Of a stretch of 64,000 bases of DNA, positions 1 through 12,352 are shown one piece after another. The DNA lies in NCBI GenBank assembly GCA_030248065.1, contig JASAMV010006061.1, positions 1 to 64,000 of the forward strand. Direction: 5' to 3'. Each line of letters opens with the position of its first letter. Position 1 is the first letter of the stretch. This stretch comes from Rhynchonema sp. JSB1_4 (lineage: Eukaryota > Nematoda > Chromadorea > Monhysterida > Xyalidae). The notes under the pieces were generated by a model that worked only from the letters and a program-made list of their open reading frames with translations, made no database searches and was not told where the DNA came from. The translations under genes were made by a program, and so were the position numbers.

Positions 1-925
1 AGAGCGTGGGGTAATAGTAACAGATAGGTGTCAATGGAATAGGGTTCACAAACCGAAAAAAATGGATTTCGCTCATATTGCACAAAAAGTTGACTACTAC
101 ATTTACTAAGACACATACAAAATTTTGGATCCAAACTTCCAAAGCATTAAATAGTTATGGGCGCATTTAAGTGGGCAGGTCGAAGATTTCTTGAAATTCC
201 AAAAATGTACCAAGTTTATGTTGATGAGGCTGTCATTTGTTTTAGATCGGATGCTATTTAATGAAAATAACACATAATAGTCAATTTTTTATCCACTTTT
301 CAACCATGTAAAAATAAATGCAAAAATTCGCTGCATTTTCTCTTCCGTTAATTTTTTCAAAAATCAGCTCTGAAATTTAGTGCATATCAAAAACAACCAA
401 TTTTAAAAAAGTCCTCACCGACGAATTCTTTCTGTTTAGTCTCAAAATGTGCGCCATAAAATTCTGATATTGGGTTATAAGTGTGGTTTGTGACAAATTT
501 GAATATCTCCTGAAAAGTTTAGATAAAGAACATTTTTTGTTTTTTTTCTCTCACGTTTTTGTCTTTTTCTTTGCACGGATTCACATTGGAGAAACGACCG
601 ATGTGGGTGTCACGAACGGCAACAAGATGCTTGTCAACGTGGTCTGAAAGTAAACAGCTTGTTCATGACACGTGACAAGCTATCAAAATGGATACAAGTT
701 CAAAAATGCAAGCTATTTGGCACCGGCCGTGACTGGCAAAAATTCGCTGCAACCTGTCACTTGATGCATCACACGAGGTGAGCAACTAGCAACAACAACA
801 ACACACACAATACAAGCAGTCAACACACACGTTATGGCTCCAGCACAACACGTTTTATGTAAACGGCAGAACACACATGCGCACGCGCAATTACATTTAT
901 GTAACACATTAAGGCAAGCCAGCGG
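1..925. other. No gene recognised (1-925)
   Basis: AT-rich sequence with only short unsupported reading frames. It lies upstream of the visible myosin exons and could be an intron of that gene, because the first visible myosin exon (3116) is clearly internal. I looked for the missing myosin motor motifs (the P-loop GESGAGKT and the FGKYM region) and did not find them here. Confidence 0.5.
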
Positions 926-1007
926 CTGGATCGCGTAGCGCAATCGGTTAGGCGTAGCATTGAACATGCGTGCGTGTGTCTGTCGCACAGGTTCAAACCC
1001 TGTAGCG
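926..1007 (+). repeat. tRNA-derived SINE head or degenerate tRNA (pol III A and B boxes), split by a MITE
   Basis: TAGCGCAATCGG (936-947) matches the pol III A-box consensus TRGYNNARNNGG, and GGTTCAAACCC (990-1000) matches the B box GGTTCRANNCC. A four-pair D-stem (GCGC/GCGT) and a five-pair T-stem (ACAGG/CCTGT, loop TTCAAAC) can be drawn. The anticodon arm is poor (three pairs, possible GAA anticodon), the variable region is long and the acceptor ends do not pair. I therefore read it as a tRNA-derived SINE head or dead tRNA rather than a working tRNA. An hAT MITE has inserted directly after the T-stem; the sequence resumes at 1838. Confidence 0.5.
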
Positions 1008-1829
1008 CAGAGGTCGCAATCGGGCCGGCCCGACCTCGGGCCGGGCCGGGCCGGGCCGCGATTTTGGGCTTTTGGCTCGGGCCGGGCCGGGCCGGGCCGG
1101 GCACCCCGGCCCGAAGCTTCTGAAGTGACTTATTTTACTGAAAAAGTAAGGACTTTTTGTCAAAAATACTAAAATTTCTGACCGATTCGGCAAGAAAGTG
1201 ATCAGTATTGTCCAGTGGTGTAGCTACCCAGGCGGGGCGGCAACCTACTGTACCACCAAAAATGTGGGGCGGTAACCTCATATCTGGCCAAGCTAAGAGA
1301 AAACAAAAATTTTGAAGTCTAAATGTGGATGAAAATGTACTCTAAAACGCTCATGTCGCGCGTAGCGCGCGATTTTTCGCCAATTTGGAGTAAAAAATAC
1401 CGATTTTATGCCATTTTGAGCCAAAAATCGCAACTTGCTGTTGTACCGGCCGCCCGGCGGTGACCTACCTGCTGTATGTACCAAGATGGAGCGTCAATCT
1501 ACCTAACCTACTGTACCTAGGTGGGACCCCACCCCTCCCCCCTGCTACACCATTGGTATTGCCTATCTGACGACTTTTTCATGGAAAAGAATGAATTTTC
1601 AACCAAAAAAATAGGCTAAAAAATCGCCAAAATTATGACAAAAATTGGGTTAAAAACGAGCCAAAAAATTCGGCCCGGCCGGGCGGGGCCGGGCCGGGCG
1701 AGATCGGGGGTTCGGGCCGGGCCGGGCCGGAGATTTCGGGGTACGGGTCGGGCCGGGCCGGGCCGGGCCGGAGATTTGGGGGCTCGGGCCGGGCCGGGCC
1801 GGCCAAACCCGGCCCGATTGCGACCTCTG
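1008..1829. mobile_element. hAT-type MITE, CAGAGGTCGC family, copy 1 (8-bp TSD)
   Basis: The ends are inverted repeats starting CAGAGGTCGCAATCGGGCCG, followed by arrays of GGGCC units. The element is flanked by a perfect 8-bp target duplication CTGTAGCG (1000-1007 and 1830-1837). An 8-bp duplication and CAG..CTG termini are typical of hAT elements. The core is AT-rich with no transposase, so it is non-autonomous. A second element (1213-1555) is nested in it, which explains its length compared with the 359-bp copy at 36384-36742. Confidence 0.88.
1213..1555. mobile_element. Nested hAT-type MITE, CAGTGGTGTAGC family
   Basis: Inverted ends are CAGTGGTGTAGC and GCTACACCATTG, flanked by an 8-bp duplication with one mismatch (GTATTGTC at 1205-1212, GTATTGCC at 1556-1563). 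The homologous spot in the copy at 36384 lacks this insert and reads straight through, which confirms nesting. The core carries a sequence shared in reverse orientation with 60479-60700. No coding capacity. Confidence 0.8.
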
Positions 1830-1837
1830 CTGTAGCG

Positions 1838-3115
1838 TGTCTTTGTTTTGCGTCGCGGGTTTTGGGTGAACGTTTTACCATTATTACTTTTTATTTCGTA
1901 ACCGGATGCAATGCAAAAACATTTAGAAATAGGCAACAGTTGAAACAAACGAATAGCCATTCACAGATTTGCTGCATTTTCCTAACAAACGGTTGCCTTG
2001 ATAAGCACATAAATTGAAAGCACTCTCGTGGTATTTACAGTTAAGAAACACATATGTAGGTTTCAGCAGCATACACATCAGAACTCATATTTGGGAAACA
2101 CATGCATCAATTTACATATTCCGTCATTCAATTGAACTGCGCACCACGACAAACAAGAAAGAAAATAAACGATGTATACTTGGTTCAATGTGACCTGGTT
2201 TTTTGTTATTCTTCGTTAGATTACGTATTGCTCTTTTCTAATATTCGTATCCTGATACTTTCGATCTGGCATTGTATTCAAAGCTCGTCGCCGATGTGCT
2301 TCTCTCCAACTTCGTGTTACGGGATTTACATATGTAGATATTTCTGATCATCTGGTAGCACTGAAGCGAAATTGCTGTGTGCCCCGGTCCTTCCGCTCTT
2401 TAAAGGGCTCGGGACATAACCGAAGGAAGGGCAGCAGAGCGCAGTGTTATACATCGTTTGAAAGCACTGTGACAGCATATGTCACGCACAAACTTTAAGC
2501 TCCTTGGAGATTCGCTATCTCTTGGTAGAGCGACTTTTCGTTCCAGAAAGAAGTGAATTTTTGCACAAATTGGAACGACCGGTGCAGAAACCCCAAATGA
2601 GTTGAAAGTCAAGTAATACGTGGATGGGATTACAACAGCTTCTGGATAACTCATCATGAGAATTTCAGTCGCTCAATGCATTGCTTCACTCGGTGAGGGT
2701 GCGAAATGTTCCAAAAATCGGCCACATTTTTCGAAAACACAAGTTTGTCTCTAAATTTTGAGGCCGCGCTTTGTGTTGCAGAAATGAAAATGCAATAGAA
2801 AAATAGAGCATTTACGAAAGTACCAGAAAATAAGGTTTTTAAAATTGGAAACACTTAGATAGCGGCGTGACAGGCCGAAAAAGACCTAAACGTTGCCCCT
2901 AAACTGCATAGATGCATTCATTGACGGAAATGTGATGTAAATAAGCCACGTATTGCATTGCATTGGAAACGAGAAAGTCAGATAAACGCACAGTCCAACA
3001 ATCCAGACGAGTTTCAAGACTTCAAACCCGCTGTTGCCTAATTCCGTGCTATACTGACGTATAGACAAGGATTGGGTGTTGACACTGAGGAAAATGATTT
3101 ACCTTTATGTTTCAG
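1838..3115. other. No gene recognised (1838-3115)
   Basis: Sequence between the SINE/MITE composite and the first visible myosin exon. Only short frames without conserved motifs are present on either strand. Its 3' end (GTTTCAG up to 3115) is the splice acceptor of a myosin exon, so at least the right part is myosin intron. Confidence 0.5.
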
Positions 3116-6100
3116 GGAGATCCAATCGGTGGTCACATCAGCAATTATTTGTTGGAAAAGGTATGCGATTTGTGGGGTTGAACAAGTTTGTCTGTAGTTG
3201 CCTGCCAGTTTCTGAAACATGGAAATTCGGATGCCTTGCGCATCACGGCGAAGACAAGGTCACAGGGTCACAGAGAGAGCATTACACTCTACTTGTGTTC
3301 TTTTTTGTTCCTCGCACTTATTTTGAGGGTAGAAAAAGTCCGAAAGTCTTCTGGACCTGCGGTCCCACAAATACTAAATTAACTACCCACGAAATAAGTT
3401 CTGTACCATATGGAACCAACTCGCGTGCATTGTTAGCTGTGTGCCCATTTGGTGCAATTCCACGGACGATGACCTGGTGCACCGCCCGTCTGTGAATACA
3501 GGCTACCAGAATAAACACCACTGCAAACTACGTCCCATGATGTTTCAGTCGCGCGTGGTGCACCAACAAGTGGGCGAGCGCAACTTCCATTCCTTCTACC
3601 AATTGTTGTACGGCTGCACTGACGCTGAGCTGCAGGAGTTCGGGCTGCATCGCAAAGCGTCACAATACAACTATCTGGCTGGTGGCAATGTCGCAAAGGT
3701 ATGGATGTGGGATGCGCTATTATTTTGGATGGTGTATTCAAGGAGTATAGACCGTATAGTACACGCGACCAACTTACCGACCCCGAAGACGTACAGTATT
3801 CGTACATTACCTTCCAACTTTGATTGCTGTCTTTCTTTGTCTGACTGTAAATAGCGTCAGACCTGACAGCGGAATTGTGTCGGCTGTTTATATAAACCAA
3901 TTCCTGTTTGTACGCACGGCATCAATATTCAGGTGTCGACCATCAACGACAGCACCGATTACCGTCAAGTGCGTGCGGCCATGCGTTCAATGCCCGACCA
4001 GTTCAGTGACATTGACGCGTTGTGGCGTGTGCTCGCGGCGGTGCTCCATCTGGGACAACTGCAGTTCACACCCATTGAGAATGAAGCCAGTCAATTAGGT
4101 TGGTTCAGCCAATACACTGGTCAAAAGACATGAACGCTGTATTAGTCAACATTTGGTCGCGTGGGGACCCCTTGCACCCGCTGATATCGAGCCGATCATT
4201 CTTCAATATGTGTTTTGGTCTTTGTTTGTGACTAAGATCATGCACTAATATTTTGACCACTGTAAACGTTATTGAACAAAAATGAACAAAAATTGACAAA
4301 AAAAATCTGCATCTGCCGAAAGTTGACGTTGCCCCTTCGGCATCAAACTTGGTCTGCCTGAGTCGCCTGTAGTCGGATCCGATCGAATCATCAAGTCAGG
4401 TACAGATGTCAAACTGATTCAGGTGGCGAGGAGCATTTACAATGGGCCGCCCAACTACTGGACGTGGACCGTGATGCACTGCGTCAAGCACTGTGCTCGA
4501 GGGTGGTCGCTGCCGGAGGGGATGTCGTCAACAAACATCACAATGTGGAACAGGCCGTCTATGCCAGGGATGCGTTCGCTAAGGTTCCTTGGTTGTGTTC
4601 ATTCGTTTTTCAAGTGCCGGAACACTTTATGCCCTAGTCATTTTTCGGATGGAACAGAAAGTTCTTGCGAGCAATTTTGCCGCTTCATGAGTATACTTTG
4701 CCAGTGTGCCCGTTTTGAAATCTGTGTGTGATAAGACGATACCATCGTGCACTTGGATTTGATTCGAAGCATAAATGCCTATCACCTCCCCGGTAAGATA
4801 GCACATTCATAATATTAGTACCGTGCGTATAGCTGCATTCGGAATGACAATGTGCTGGTGCACTGACTGCCTGTGAAAACAGACTGAAAGGGGGGAAACG
4901 ACAGACAAACGCCAGACTATTGGTCATGAAAACGCATTCCATGCTTACGCCCACAGCACTAATATTCTACCTTGCACACACAGGCACTATACGAGCGTTT
5001 GTTCACGTCGATCGTCGAGCGAGTGAATCGTGCCATTCACGTGCCACAACGTCACAGTCTGATGGGCAAGAACACGGTCATCGGCGTATTGGACATTTAT
5101 GGATTTGAAGTGTTCGGTACCAACAGGTGCGTGTTTTGGAATTCCATCTTTTTATGCCGGCATCAAGCTTGATCTGATCTTGTGCCTGGTGAGTTTTTGT
5201 GAGGCCAATTTGCAGACTTGCTGGTGCCGCTCATTTTGACCAGCGTAAAAATTGTTAGCACTTCTACTCTGGTCGGTAGCAGTGTCCGATCCGATCACCA
5301 ATCTTGATATCGCTCTCTCGGTATTTTACACGACTGAAAACGTTACCTTGTATACTCTGGCAATTCTTTTGGGAGAAACTTTTCAATGGCGTTGCCTGAT
5401 CCGTAAAGCGCATTATGCGTGTACTGGCCACAGAAGTCACGTGACCGCTATAGCCAGTGCACGCATCATGCGCTTTACGGATCAGGCAACGCCTTTGAAA
5501 GGTTTCTCCCAAAAGAATTGTCAGAGTATACATAACCTAACATTTGAGCAAAACATAAATACTTCCAGTTTCGAGCAGTTGTGCATCAATTATTGCAACG
5601 AGAAACTACAACAGTTGTTCATCGAGCTGGTGTTGAAACAGGAACAGGAGGAATACGAACGCGAGGGTATCGGATGGCAAAAGGTTGGATATGGTTGAGC
5701 TCGCTTACTTTTTTTAATGACTTGATTTTGGTGCGGATTTCACGACACCTACAATATCTGGCCGAATTTCGCAATTCACACGATTTAGATTTCGGAAAGT
5801 TCGTATTGCAGTGTCGCTAAAAAAATCATCCGCGATAAAATGTAGTTGGTGATTCACCTGAAATAATTTTCATTTCAGATCGAATATTTCAACAACAAAG
5901 TCATCTGTGACCTAATTGAGGACGGTCGATCTGGCGTGATTGGACTGTTGGACGAAGCATGCTACACCGTCGGAAATGTGAATGACGAGGTGCGTTATGT
6001 GAAAAAAGGCAGCAGCAGATTCTGGCGTTTCGAACCTTGTCAAACTTGCGTTTCATCGGATCTTCGCAGTTTTTTTGTAGCATGTACTTCGACTGTAAAT

Positions 6101-9100
6101 TCCGCACAAATTTCTACGAGCATAAACCTATCTAGACAGCTGCCACTACCATAGTCTTTACGCTGGTCGAAATTGGTGAGATCAATAAGAAGCAAAGCAC
6201 CTTACCACAAAAAATCGCAGGCCCGTCACAATTCTATCACCAAGTTTCATACCAGGAATGTTATGATAATAAACAACAAACCCATGATTATGCAAAACTT
6301 ACGCGTGTGGCACTAATATTCTATTTTCTGTCAAATATTGCAGACCTTCCTCAACGCGATGAACAGCCAATTCGGTTCCCACCCGCACTACACAAGTCGC
6401 AAGCTGCAAACCACCGATAAAACGCTGCGATTCGCGATGGACTTTCGCGTGACACATTACGCTGGCGAGGTGACCTACGACGTGACGAATTTCATCGACA
6501 AAAATAAGGACACCTTCTATCAGGACTTCAAACGGATCATCTATAACAGGTTGGTTGGTTGGTCGGCTAACGCTGGAGTTATACTTGTCCATTTTGGGCT
6601 TTTAGACAATGAGGAAAAAATTTTCTTTAATCATGTTAGGGATAGCGTTGGAGCACTAATTTCGACCAACGTAAAAGTTGTTCATTTTGGGAAATTTGGG
6701 AAACAACGCTCTTCGAAATTCAAGCAAAATTTTGTCCTCATTGTCTGCCCAAAATGGACAAATAACTCGACCTTAACAGTTCTTCTTTAGTACTCCATCA
6801 AGTGGTTCTATGCATTTCCGTTCCTTTCAGCAAAGATCCGCTGGTGTCGTCTCTGTTCCCAGACGGTGCCAAATCGGTGACCCAGGTCAACAAACGTCCG
6901 ATCACTGCCGGCACGATGTTCAAACAGTCAATGTGCGCGCTGGTTGACACGCTCAAATCAAAGGTCTGTTATTATTGTCGTTGCTCGTGTGCGCACGGCA
7001 CTAATATTTTCGTGCCGCCGAATCGAACTCGGAGTCATCGGATCGGCCTGTCTCGGTCACTTGAAATTTTTATTATGGATATCAAACGCTTCACTCAAGT
7101 TCCATGGCCTTCACCAGCGAAAAATTTTTGATTCCGGTTCTTAATTAGCTGACTGAGAGAAATTCTTACGCCGAGCGAACCTCAGCACCTCGCAATACAT
7201 TATTGTGATCTGAAAAATTTCAATGTCATCAAGGAAGATTCAATCCGATCACCAAATTTCTAATCGCTCATGGTGAATACTCTTATGAGTATGTAGATAA
7301 GATTATTGACTTCTCTATTCGATTAAGTGACCAAGAAGAGCACAGGCTTTCTTATACGCACACCATCAATATATTCGCACATTAACGGCCACAGGAGCCC
7401 CACTACGTGCGTTGCATCAAACCGAACGACTTCAAGTCAGTGCAATTCGATGACGAACGAGTGGCGCATCAAGTGCGTTACCTCGGTCTGTTGGAGAATG
7501 TGCGTGTGCGACGGGCGGGATTCGCGTACCGAATGAGTTACGAGCGATTCTATCAACGGTTAGCCACTACTGTATGTGTTCAAGGTCAAACTTTTGGCTG
7601 GTAATTGTTTAGGCGTTAACGCAAATTGTCCACTCCGGTCGTCAACTCAGCCCTACTGGAAATGTGAACTGGGCTCACGATTTGCGTTAAGGAAATGAAT
7701 ATGTGAGACGGAGGTTTCGAGTTACTCCAGTTACTCCATTCGAGTTACTTGCGGAGTTTCAAGCACCGCGACCACCAATTGGACTATGTCAAGGCAAAAT
7801 AATTTTTTCGACTAAAGGCCACTTTATACTTCGCGACCACGCAACATTTCGGCGGGACTATGTCAAGCGCGACCAACAGCCAAACGCGTAGAAATGTTCT
7901 TTTCGACTAAGGGTGGAATTTTCGAAACGGTGTAAAGGTCAGTTGGGCGTAAAGGTCGGTGTAAAGTTCGGTCGAAAGCTCGGTCCGCGTAGCTAGGTGT
8001 AAACGTGAAACATTGCCTGTTATTAACGTGGAATGTTTCAAGTTTACCCCGAGGTCTATCACACTGAGCTGTCGACCGAGCTTTCCACCGACCTTTACAC
8101 CCAACTGACCTTTACACCGTTGTGAAAATATCACCCTAAGTGGAAGCACTACACACTGTGTTCACTATGATCTTTTACGCTGGTCCAAACCAGTGCTCCA
8201 ATCTATCGCAACTTGCCCTTCCCTTGCCCTACCCTTACCGTAATCGTAGTGCTTGCCGGGCCGATGTTTCACTCACTCACTTACAGCATGCGCTGATGTT
8301 TCAGCTACAAAATGTTGACCGGCGAAACCTGGCCCAACTATAACGGTCAAAGTCGCAATGCCGCCGAGCATATTCTGTCCGCATACCGTCTGACGCAGGA
8401 TTGTGTGTTTGGTCGCACCAAAGTGTTCATTCGCAGTCCCGCTACTGTATTCTATCTGGAGGAGATCAGGGCCGCCCGAATACCCGACATCATTCAGTTT
8501 CTGCAGCGGGTGTGTTCTTTGGTGCATTATTATTGGTCTTGCAACGTGATAGGAATATTAGTACCGCGCCTATAAGCGCCTCATATGGCGGGTGAATATG
8601 TACGAAAGCCGATTATCAGGCTTGGTGAGCCGGTTTTGATCTCTCTTGTCTGCAGTGTCACGCAACTTTTTTGAATTAAAGGGTGATATTTTCGAAACGG
8701 TGTAAAGCACATTGTTTGTTTCGACACATGCTTCGACACGGCGTACAAGTTACTTCGAAATTTACCACCGTTCTTTGATCTTTGATCGATTCGATCGAAG
8801 CGCCAAATTCGATGCTGGTTCGAAAACTTTCAAATATTTGTCGGAACGAAACGTCGCTTCAATCGTTATTGTTTCTTCTCACATTTCAAAATGGGCCATG
8901 CTATGTAATCAGTCTTTTTCATTTGTCATTTGCAATCTTTATCAATTATATTCCAGAATTGGCGCGGCGGTTTGGCGCGTAAACGTTGCAAACAGATGCG
9001 CGCCATCTACAAGATCATGGGCGCATACAAACGATACAAGCTCAAGTCGTACTTGCTCAACGTTATCAACACATTCAAGTTAGTTGAAAAGTGTCATGCA

Positions 9101-11282
9101 AACTAACTCGCCATTCCTAAATTGATTTAGAATACCATATCAGTACACCGAGCTCGTAAAGATGTGACGATCACTTTTTGCACCATGTTTTTCGAAGTTT
9201 GTTTAGGAAAGTGTGACGAAGTATCAGCCAAGTGTATGAGTGTTGTGCAGCATGCTTTGGTGCCAGCATCGACCTGTTTTCACAGGCGGTTGGTGATCCA
9301 GGTCATCGTCAGTGCAAATATAGCAAGTAGCTACGTAACCCCAAAAAAGACCTGCATGGTTTTACATCAGCATAAAAGCAGGGCCTATGTCATACATAAC
9401 GATACAAAAAGCAGTTCTGCAACTGTTCTCGTGTCCCGGTGTTCTAATCTCCGTCGTTAGGTGTCTCTCCTCAACCAGTCGCAAGTGTTTATGACCACTG
9501 CATGAATATTTTACTAGTTTACTATTAATTTTATTTAGATTAATCGGAATTTGCTGTCCATCACCCAGGAACGTGCGCCAGCTGCCCGACTACGGCAAAT
9601 CGTTGCGTTGGCCCGCGCCGCCGGTTGTGCTGGCTCCATTCGTGGGTCGCCTACGCCGAATGCACCAACAATGGCGCGCCCGTCTGATCGTTGCCAAAAT
9701 GCCCGAACATTTGCGTCTGGCGTTCAACGAAAAGATCGCGGCGTATGAGGCGTTGAACGGAAAGAGGGATGATTGGGGATATACGCGATATTGGCGCGGG
9801 GATTACCTGGCAAGGGTTGGTATGATGCTATCAGGTTTTGGCTGATTATCGAACTTGGGTTTTGTCTCATCAGATCTGCCGGTCACGTACGACTTTTTTA
9901 TGCGTGGGTTGTTTCTAAATTTACTAGTGCCACTGATTGTTTCGACCAGCGTTTGAAAAATATTCCCAGACAATTTCATAAAATGGGTTAGTTTAGGGCT
10001 AGTGAAAATTACTGCGGCGCCAATAAGTCTATAGAGACACACCCTAAATTCAGAAAGTGTGGTGACCAAGGCATAGTTTCGATCCCCTGACAACCAAATT
10101 TGTTCTGCTCTTTATCTCACGTTGCACCCACCACATTTGGGACCGTTTTCCAAAATTCCAACCATTTTCGCACCCCCTTTGCAGCCCGAGGAGCATCATA
10201 TCGGTCGCGGTGACTCGGTAGCGAGCGTGTGGCGTTCATCCGTGCATCATTTGTTGCGACAAAAAGGCGACACCGCCGTGCTGTTCTCGGCGTACATTCA
10301 GGTTGCGAACACTTTCTGGATTGCCTTGATCATCAGGGACTTTCAGTTCGGACGCCATGATAATTACAGTTCCTCAATTCGGTTGTTACGAATCCGAATG
10401 ACTTTTTATCTTTGCTTGTGTGTCACGTGCAGAAATTCAATCATCGCGGCAAGGCGGCGGATCGCGCGCTGTTGGTCACAAACGAGCACGTTTGGAAGCT
10501 GGATCAGAAAACGTTCAAACCATTGAAACAACCATGTCGTTTGGAACAGGTATTCATTAAATGATCCATACCCCTACCGTATTTCCCTTCGTTCAATTTG
10601 GCCCTGGGGTTCTGTTTTTTCAGCCCTCCTCTGAGAGGTGGCTTGAATTAGAGTAAATGCGGTATTGACTGATTGACTATTGATCAATTTATTGATCGAT
10701 CGATTTCAGTTAATCGGCGTGTCGGTGTCGAGCGGCGATGATGCGTTGATGGTGTTGCGATTCGGTCAGGGCAATGACTTTGTGTTCTATCTGCGATCAC
10801 ACGACGATCGAGTGGGGGAACTGTGTGGCACGTTGATCTCGCATTGCAAACGGTGAGAATGGCTCGTTCAGAAATTTTTATTCTTTTTATTATTGAATGA
10901 CACTGTAGTGAACCAGCATCTCGTGAATCGCCCCACATATGGTGAACATTGAATATTCGGTGTAAGTGTACGAAATACAATATTCCAATCGATTCAAGAA
11001 GGGCAGACCGTATTGCTGCCGCGAGCTTCAGTTGGATTTTCTGTCTATACGCACGGCACCAATACTCTTACTCTCACACCTTATATGCCAGCCAATTGCA
11101 GTCAATACGCACGCACGTTGAGCGTGACGGTTGGCAGCACGTTACCGTGTGAATTGGGCAAGAAGAACACGACAGTGAACGTGGTGTCGAGTCCAGGTGC
11201 CCCGAGTCCCACATTCAAACGTGACGGTGCGCGCATCAATCTGTTGTGGCCGAATAGTGCACATGCACAGCCAGTGGCGTGA
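3116..11282 (+). CDS. Myo1d: Unconventional myosin ID heavy chain (3' part, 17 exons)
   Basis: Actin-based motor of class I. In-frame exons: 3116-3160, 3549-3698, 3933-4098, 4423-4583, 4984-5126, 5569-5683, 5879-5989, 6344-6549, 6831-6963, 7395-7558, 8305-8509, 8957-9078, 9569-9815, 10185-10301, 10433-10549, 10710-10852, 11102-11282 (stop TGA); 841 codons. Motor hallmarks in order: [49 protein letters not shown] (relay region), [25 protein letters not shown], then an IQ motif ([16 protein letters not shown]) and a TH1 membrane-binding tail. [11 protein letters not shown] in the tail and the overall pattern point to class ID. About 165 N-terminal residues with the P-loop are missing and must lie upstream. 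Family members (fly Myo31DF, vertebrate Myo1D) act in left-right asymmetry and membrane traffic. Several introns hold MITEs. Convergent with the glucosidase. Confidence 0.95.
5349..5532. mobile_element. Foldback MITE, TGCCTGATCCG family, copy 1
   Basis: Near-perfect inverted repeat with arms of about 78 bases. Left arm starts TATACTCTGGCAATTC; both arms contain GCGTTGCCTGATCCG (left) or its complement and end near CAGTGCACGC. Ends read TA-TACTC and GAGTA-TA, consistent with a TA target duplication (Tc1/mariner-like). It lies in a myosin intron, 36 bases before the exon at 5569. A related copy sits at 18808-18983 and a more distant relative at 48695-48912. Confidence 0.8.
6572..6773. mobile_element. 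Foldback MITE, GGAGTTATACTTGTCC family, copy 1
   Basis: Inverted ends GCTGGAGTTATACTTGTCC and its degraded complement near 6755-6773; the arms include GACAATGAGGA and AAAATTTTC. It lies inside the myosin intron 6550-6830. A second copy is at 19231-19470, and a larger relative with similar ends (GGTGGAGTTATACTC) is at 34110-35149. No coding capacity. Confidence 0.7.
7911..8136. mobile_element. Foldback MITE, GGGTGGAATTTTCG family, copy 1
   Basis: Arms of about 60 bases: GGGTGGAATTTTCGAAACGG at the left and its complement ending CACCC at the right, with several GTGTAAAGGTC-like repeats inside. Flanked by a 3-bp direct repeat TAA (7908-7910, 8137-8139). It lies in the myosin intron 7559-8304. 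A 30-base end fragment of the same family is at 8681-8709 and another copy at 39041-39261. Confidence 0.72.
8681..8709 (+). repeat. Solo terminal fragment of the GGGTGGAATTTTCG MITE family
   Basis: GGGTGATATTTTCGAAACGG followed by TGTAAAG matches the left end of the element at 7911. No matching right end follows. It is preceded by TTAAA and lies in a myosin intron. Confidence 0.6.
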
Positions 11283-12352
11283 AACATCAGCTTGAATTGT
11301 TAGTGATGAAAAAATTGTGTGACAGAATCGTTGGTTCATAAATGTTTATGTTCAAAAGTCGTACTTTCGGATATTCGAAGTCTCCTCAGTACTCTGAGAA
11401 TCGAGTTGATTACTTTTCTGCTGATCTTCAACAAAACTTTCTGAGTGGGCCTGAAGCTTCGAAAGTTGCACCCAAAATTCTATGTGGCACCCCATTATGA
11501 CGTGGCCGGTTTATTACTTCCACTTTTTGTCTGTTTCGAGTTTCAAATATGTTGAAGCGCGTAGTCGTCAAGCTCTCTCAGTCAAATGTACTTATTACTT
11601 ATCACCCTCTTCGAGAAGGTCAGCCCTACACTTATCAGACCAATATGCATAAATATACATAAAGTGATACATTTCAGAATTGTGTTCATAGAAAATACGC
11701 TCATGTGAGTTGCAGATTGGCCTCTTGGGTCTCAGTTTGCTGTTCTTAAATTATATCAATTGTGATTTTATCGTGCGCGTTCCTGGTGTATTATTCTTGT
11801 TTGTGTTATTCGTTCACCAAAGTTATGATTCCGTTGTCCATTGTATGGCGTCCTGTGCTTTACCATCTCAGAGTGCATCCAGATTTCAAGTGTTTGTTGA
11901 TCATCGACATTTCGTTGCAATTATCGTCATGTATCATTGGATAACAAAGTTTGACTAACTTATTTCAGTTTTGTCTATTTTCACCATAAAAAATTTCGAA
12001 CAATATGTTATTTCCACAGGTTCTGAAGATGTTATGTTGTTAAAGCGCACGCGCAAACAAAAACAAAGAAATCACGTCATTCAGGCAAGTCCCATTCGAT
12101 TACCAACCATACGGGCCACGAATTTTATCTTTGGCGCACGGCACAAATATTCGACAATCATTGTCTAATTGTTAGGTCGTCAACGCAAATGTCCAGCGCT
12201 GTTCGTCAAGGCAGCCAGACCAAAGTAAACCAAAAAAGGGTGTGATGAACTATTATACAGTACATGACACCAGACTACGTTGACGCCCTGCGTCGAGGAC
12301 GTGCGTTGACCACATGAATATAAGCACAGTAGTCATTGACCCAACCATCATT
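11283..12352. other. Convergent intergenic region between myosin and glucosidase
   Basis: 3' flanks of both genes. The myosin stop codon overlaps one exact copy of the decamer TGAAACATCA (11280-11289). Around 12120-12320 there are short dispersed repeats also seen elsewhere (CGCACGGCAC..AATATT type, and a GTCAACGCAAATGTCC block that ends in GTTGACCACATGAATAT, the latter repeated near 54440). No gene seen. Confidence 0.6.

Noticed and set aside
928..1003. A working tRNA-Phe (GAA anticodon)
   Set aside because: The anticodon stem has only three pairs, the acceptor ends do not pair, and the variable region is too long. The unit is also interrupted by a MITE.
1635..1960. Arg/Pro/Gly/Ala-rich ORFs on both strands
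   Set aside because: These are translations of the GGGCC repeat arrays of an hAT MITE, open in several frames at once, and not protein-coding.
1..3115. Missing N-terminal myosin exons inside the window
   Set aside because: No P-loop, switch I or FGKYM-like sequence was found on the plus strand, so these exons are most likely upstream of the window.
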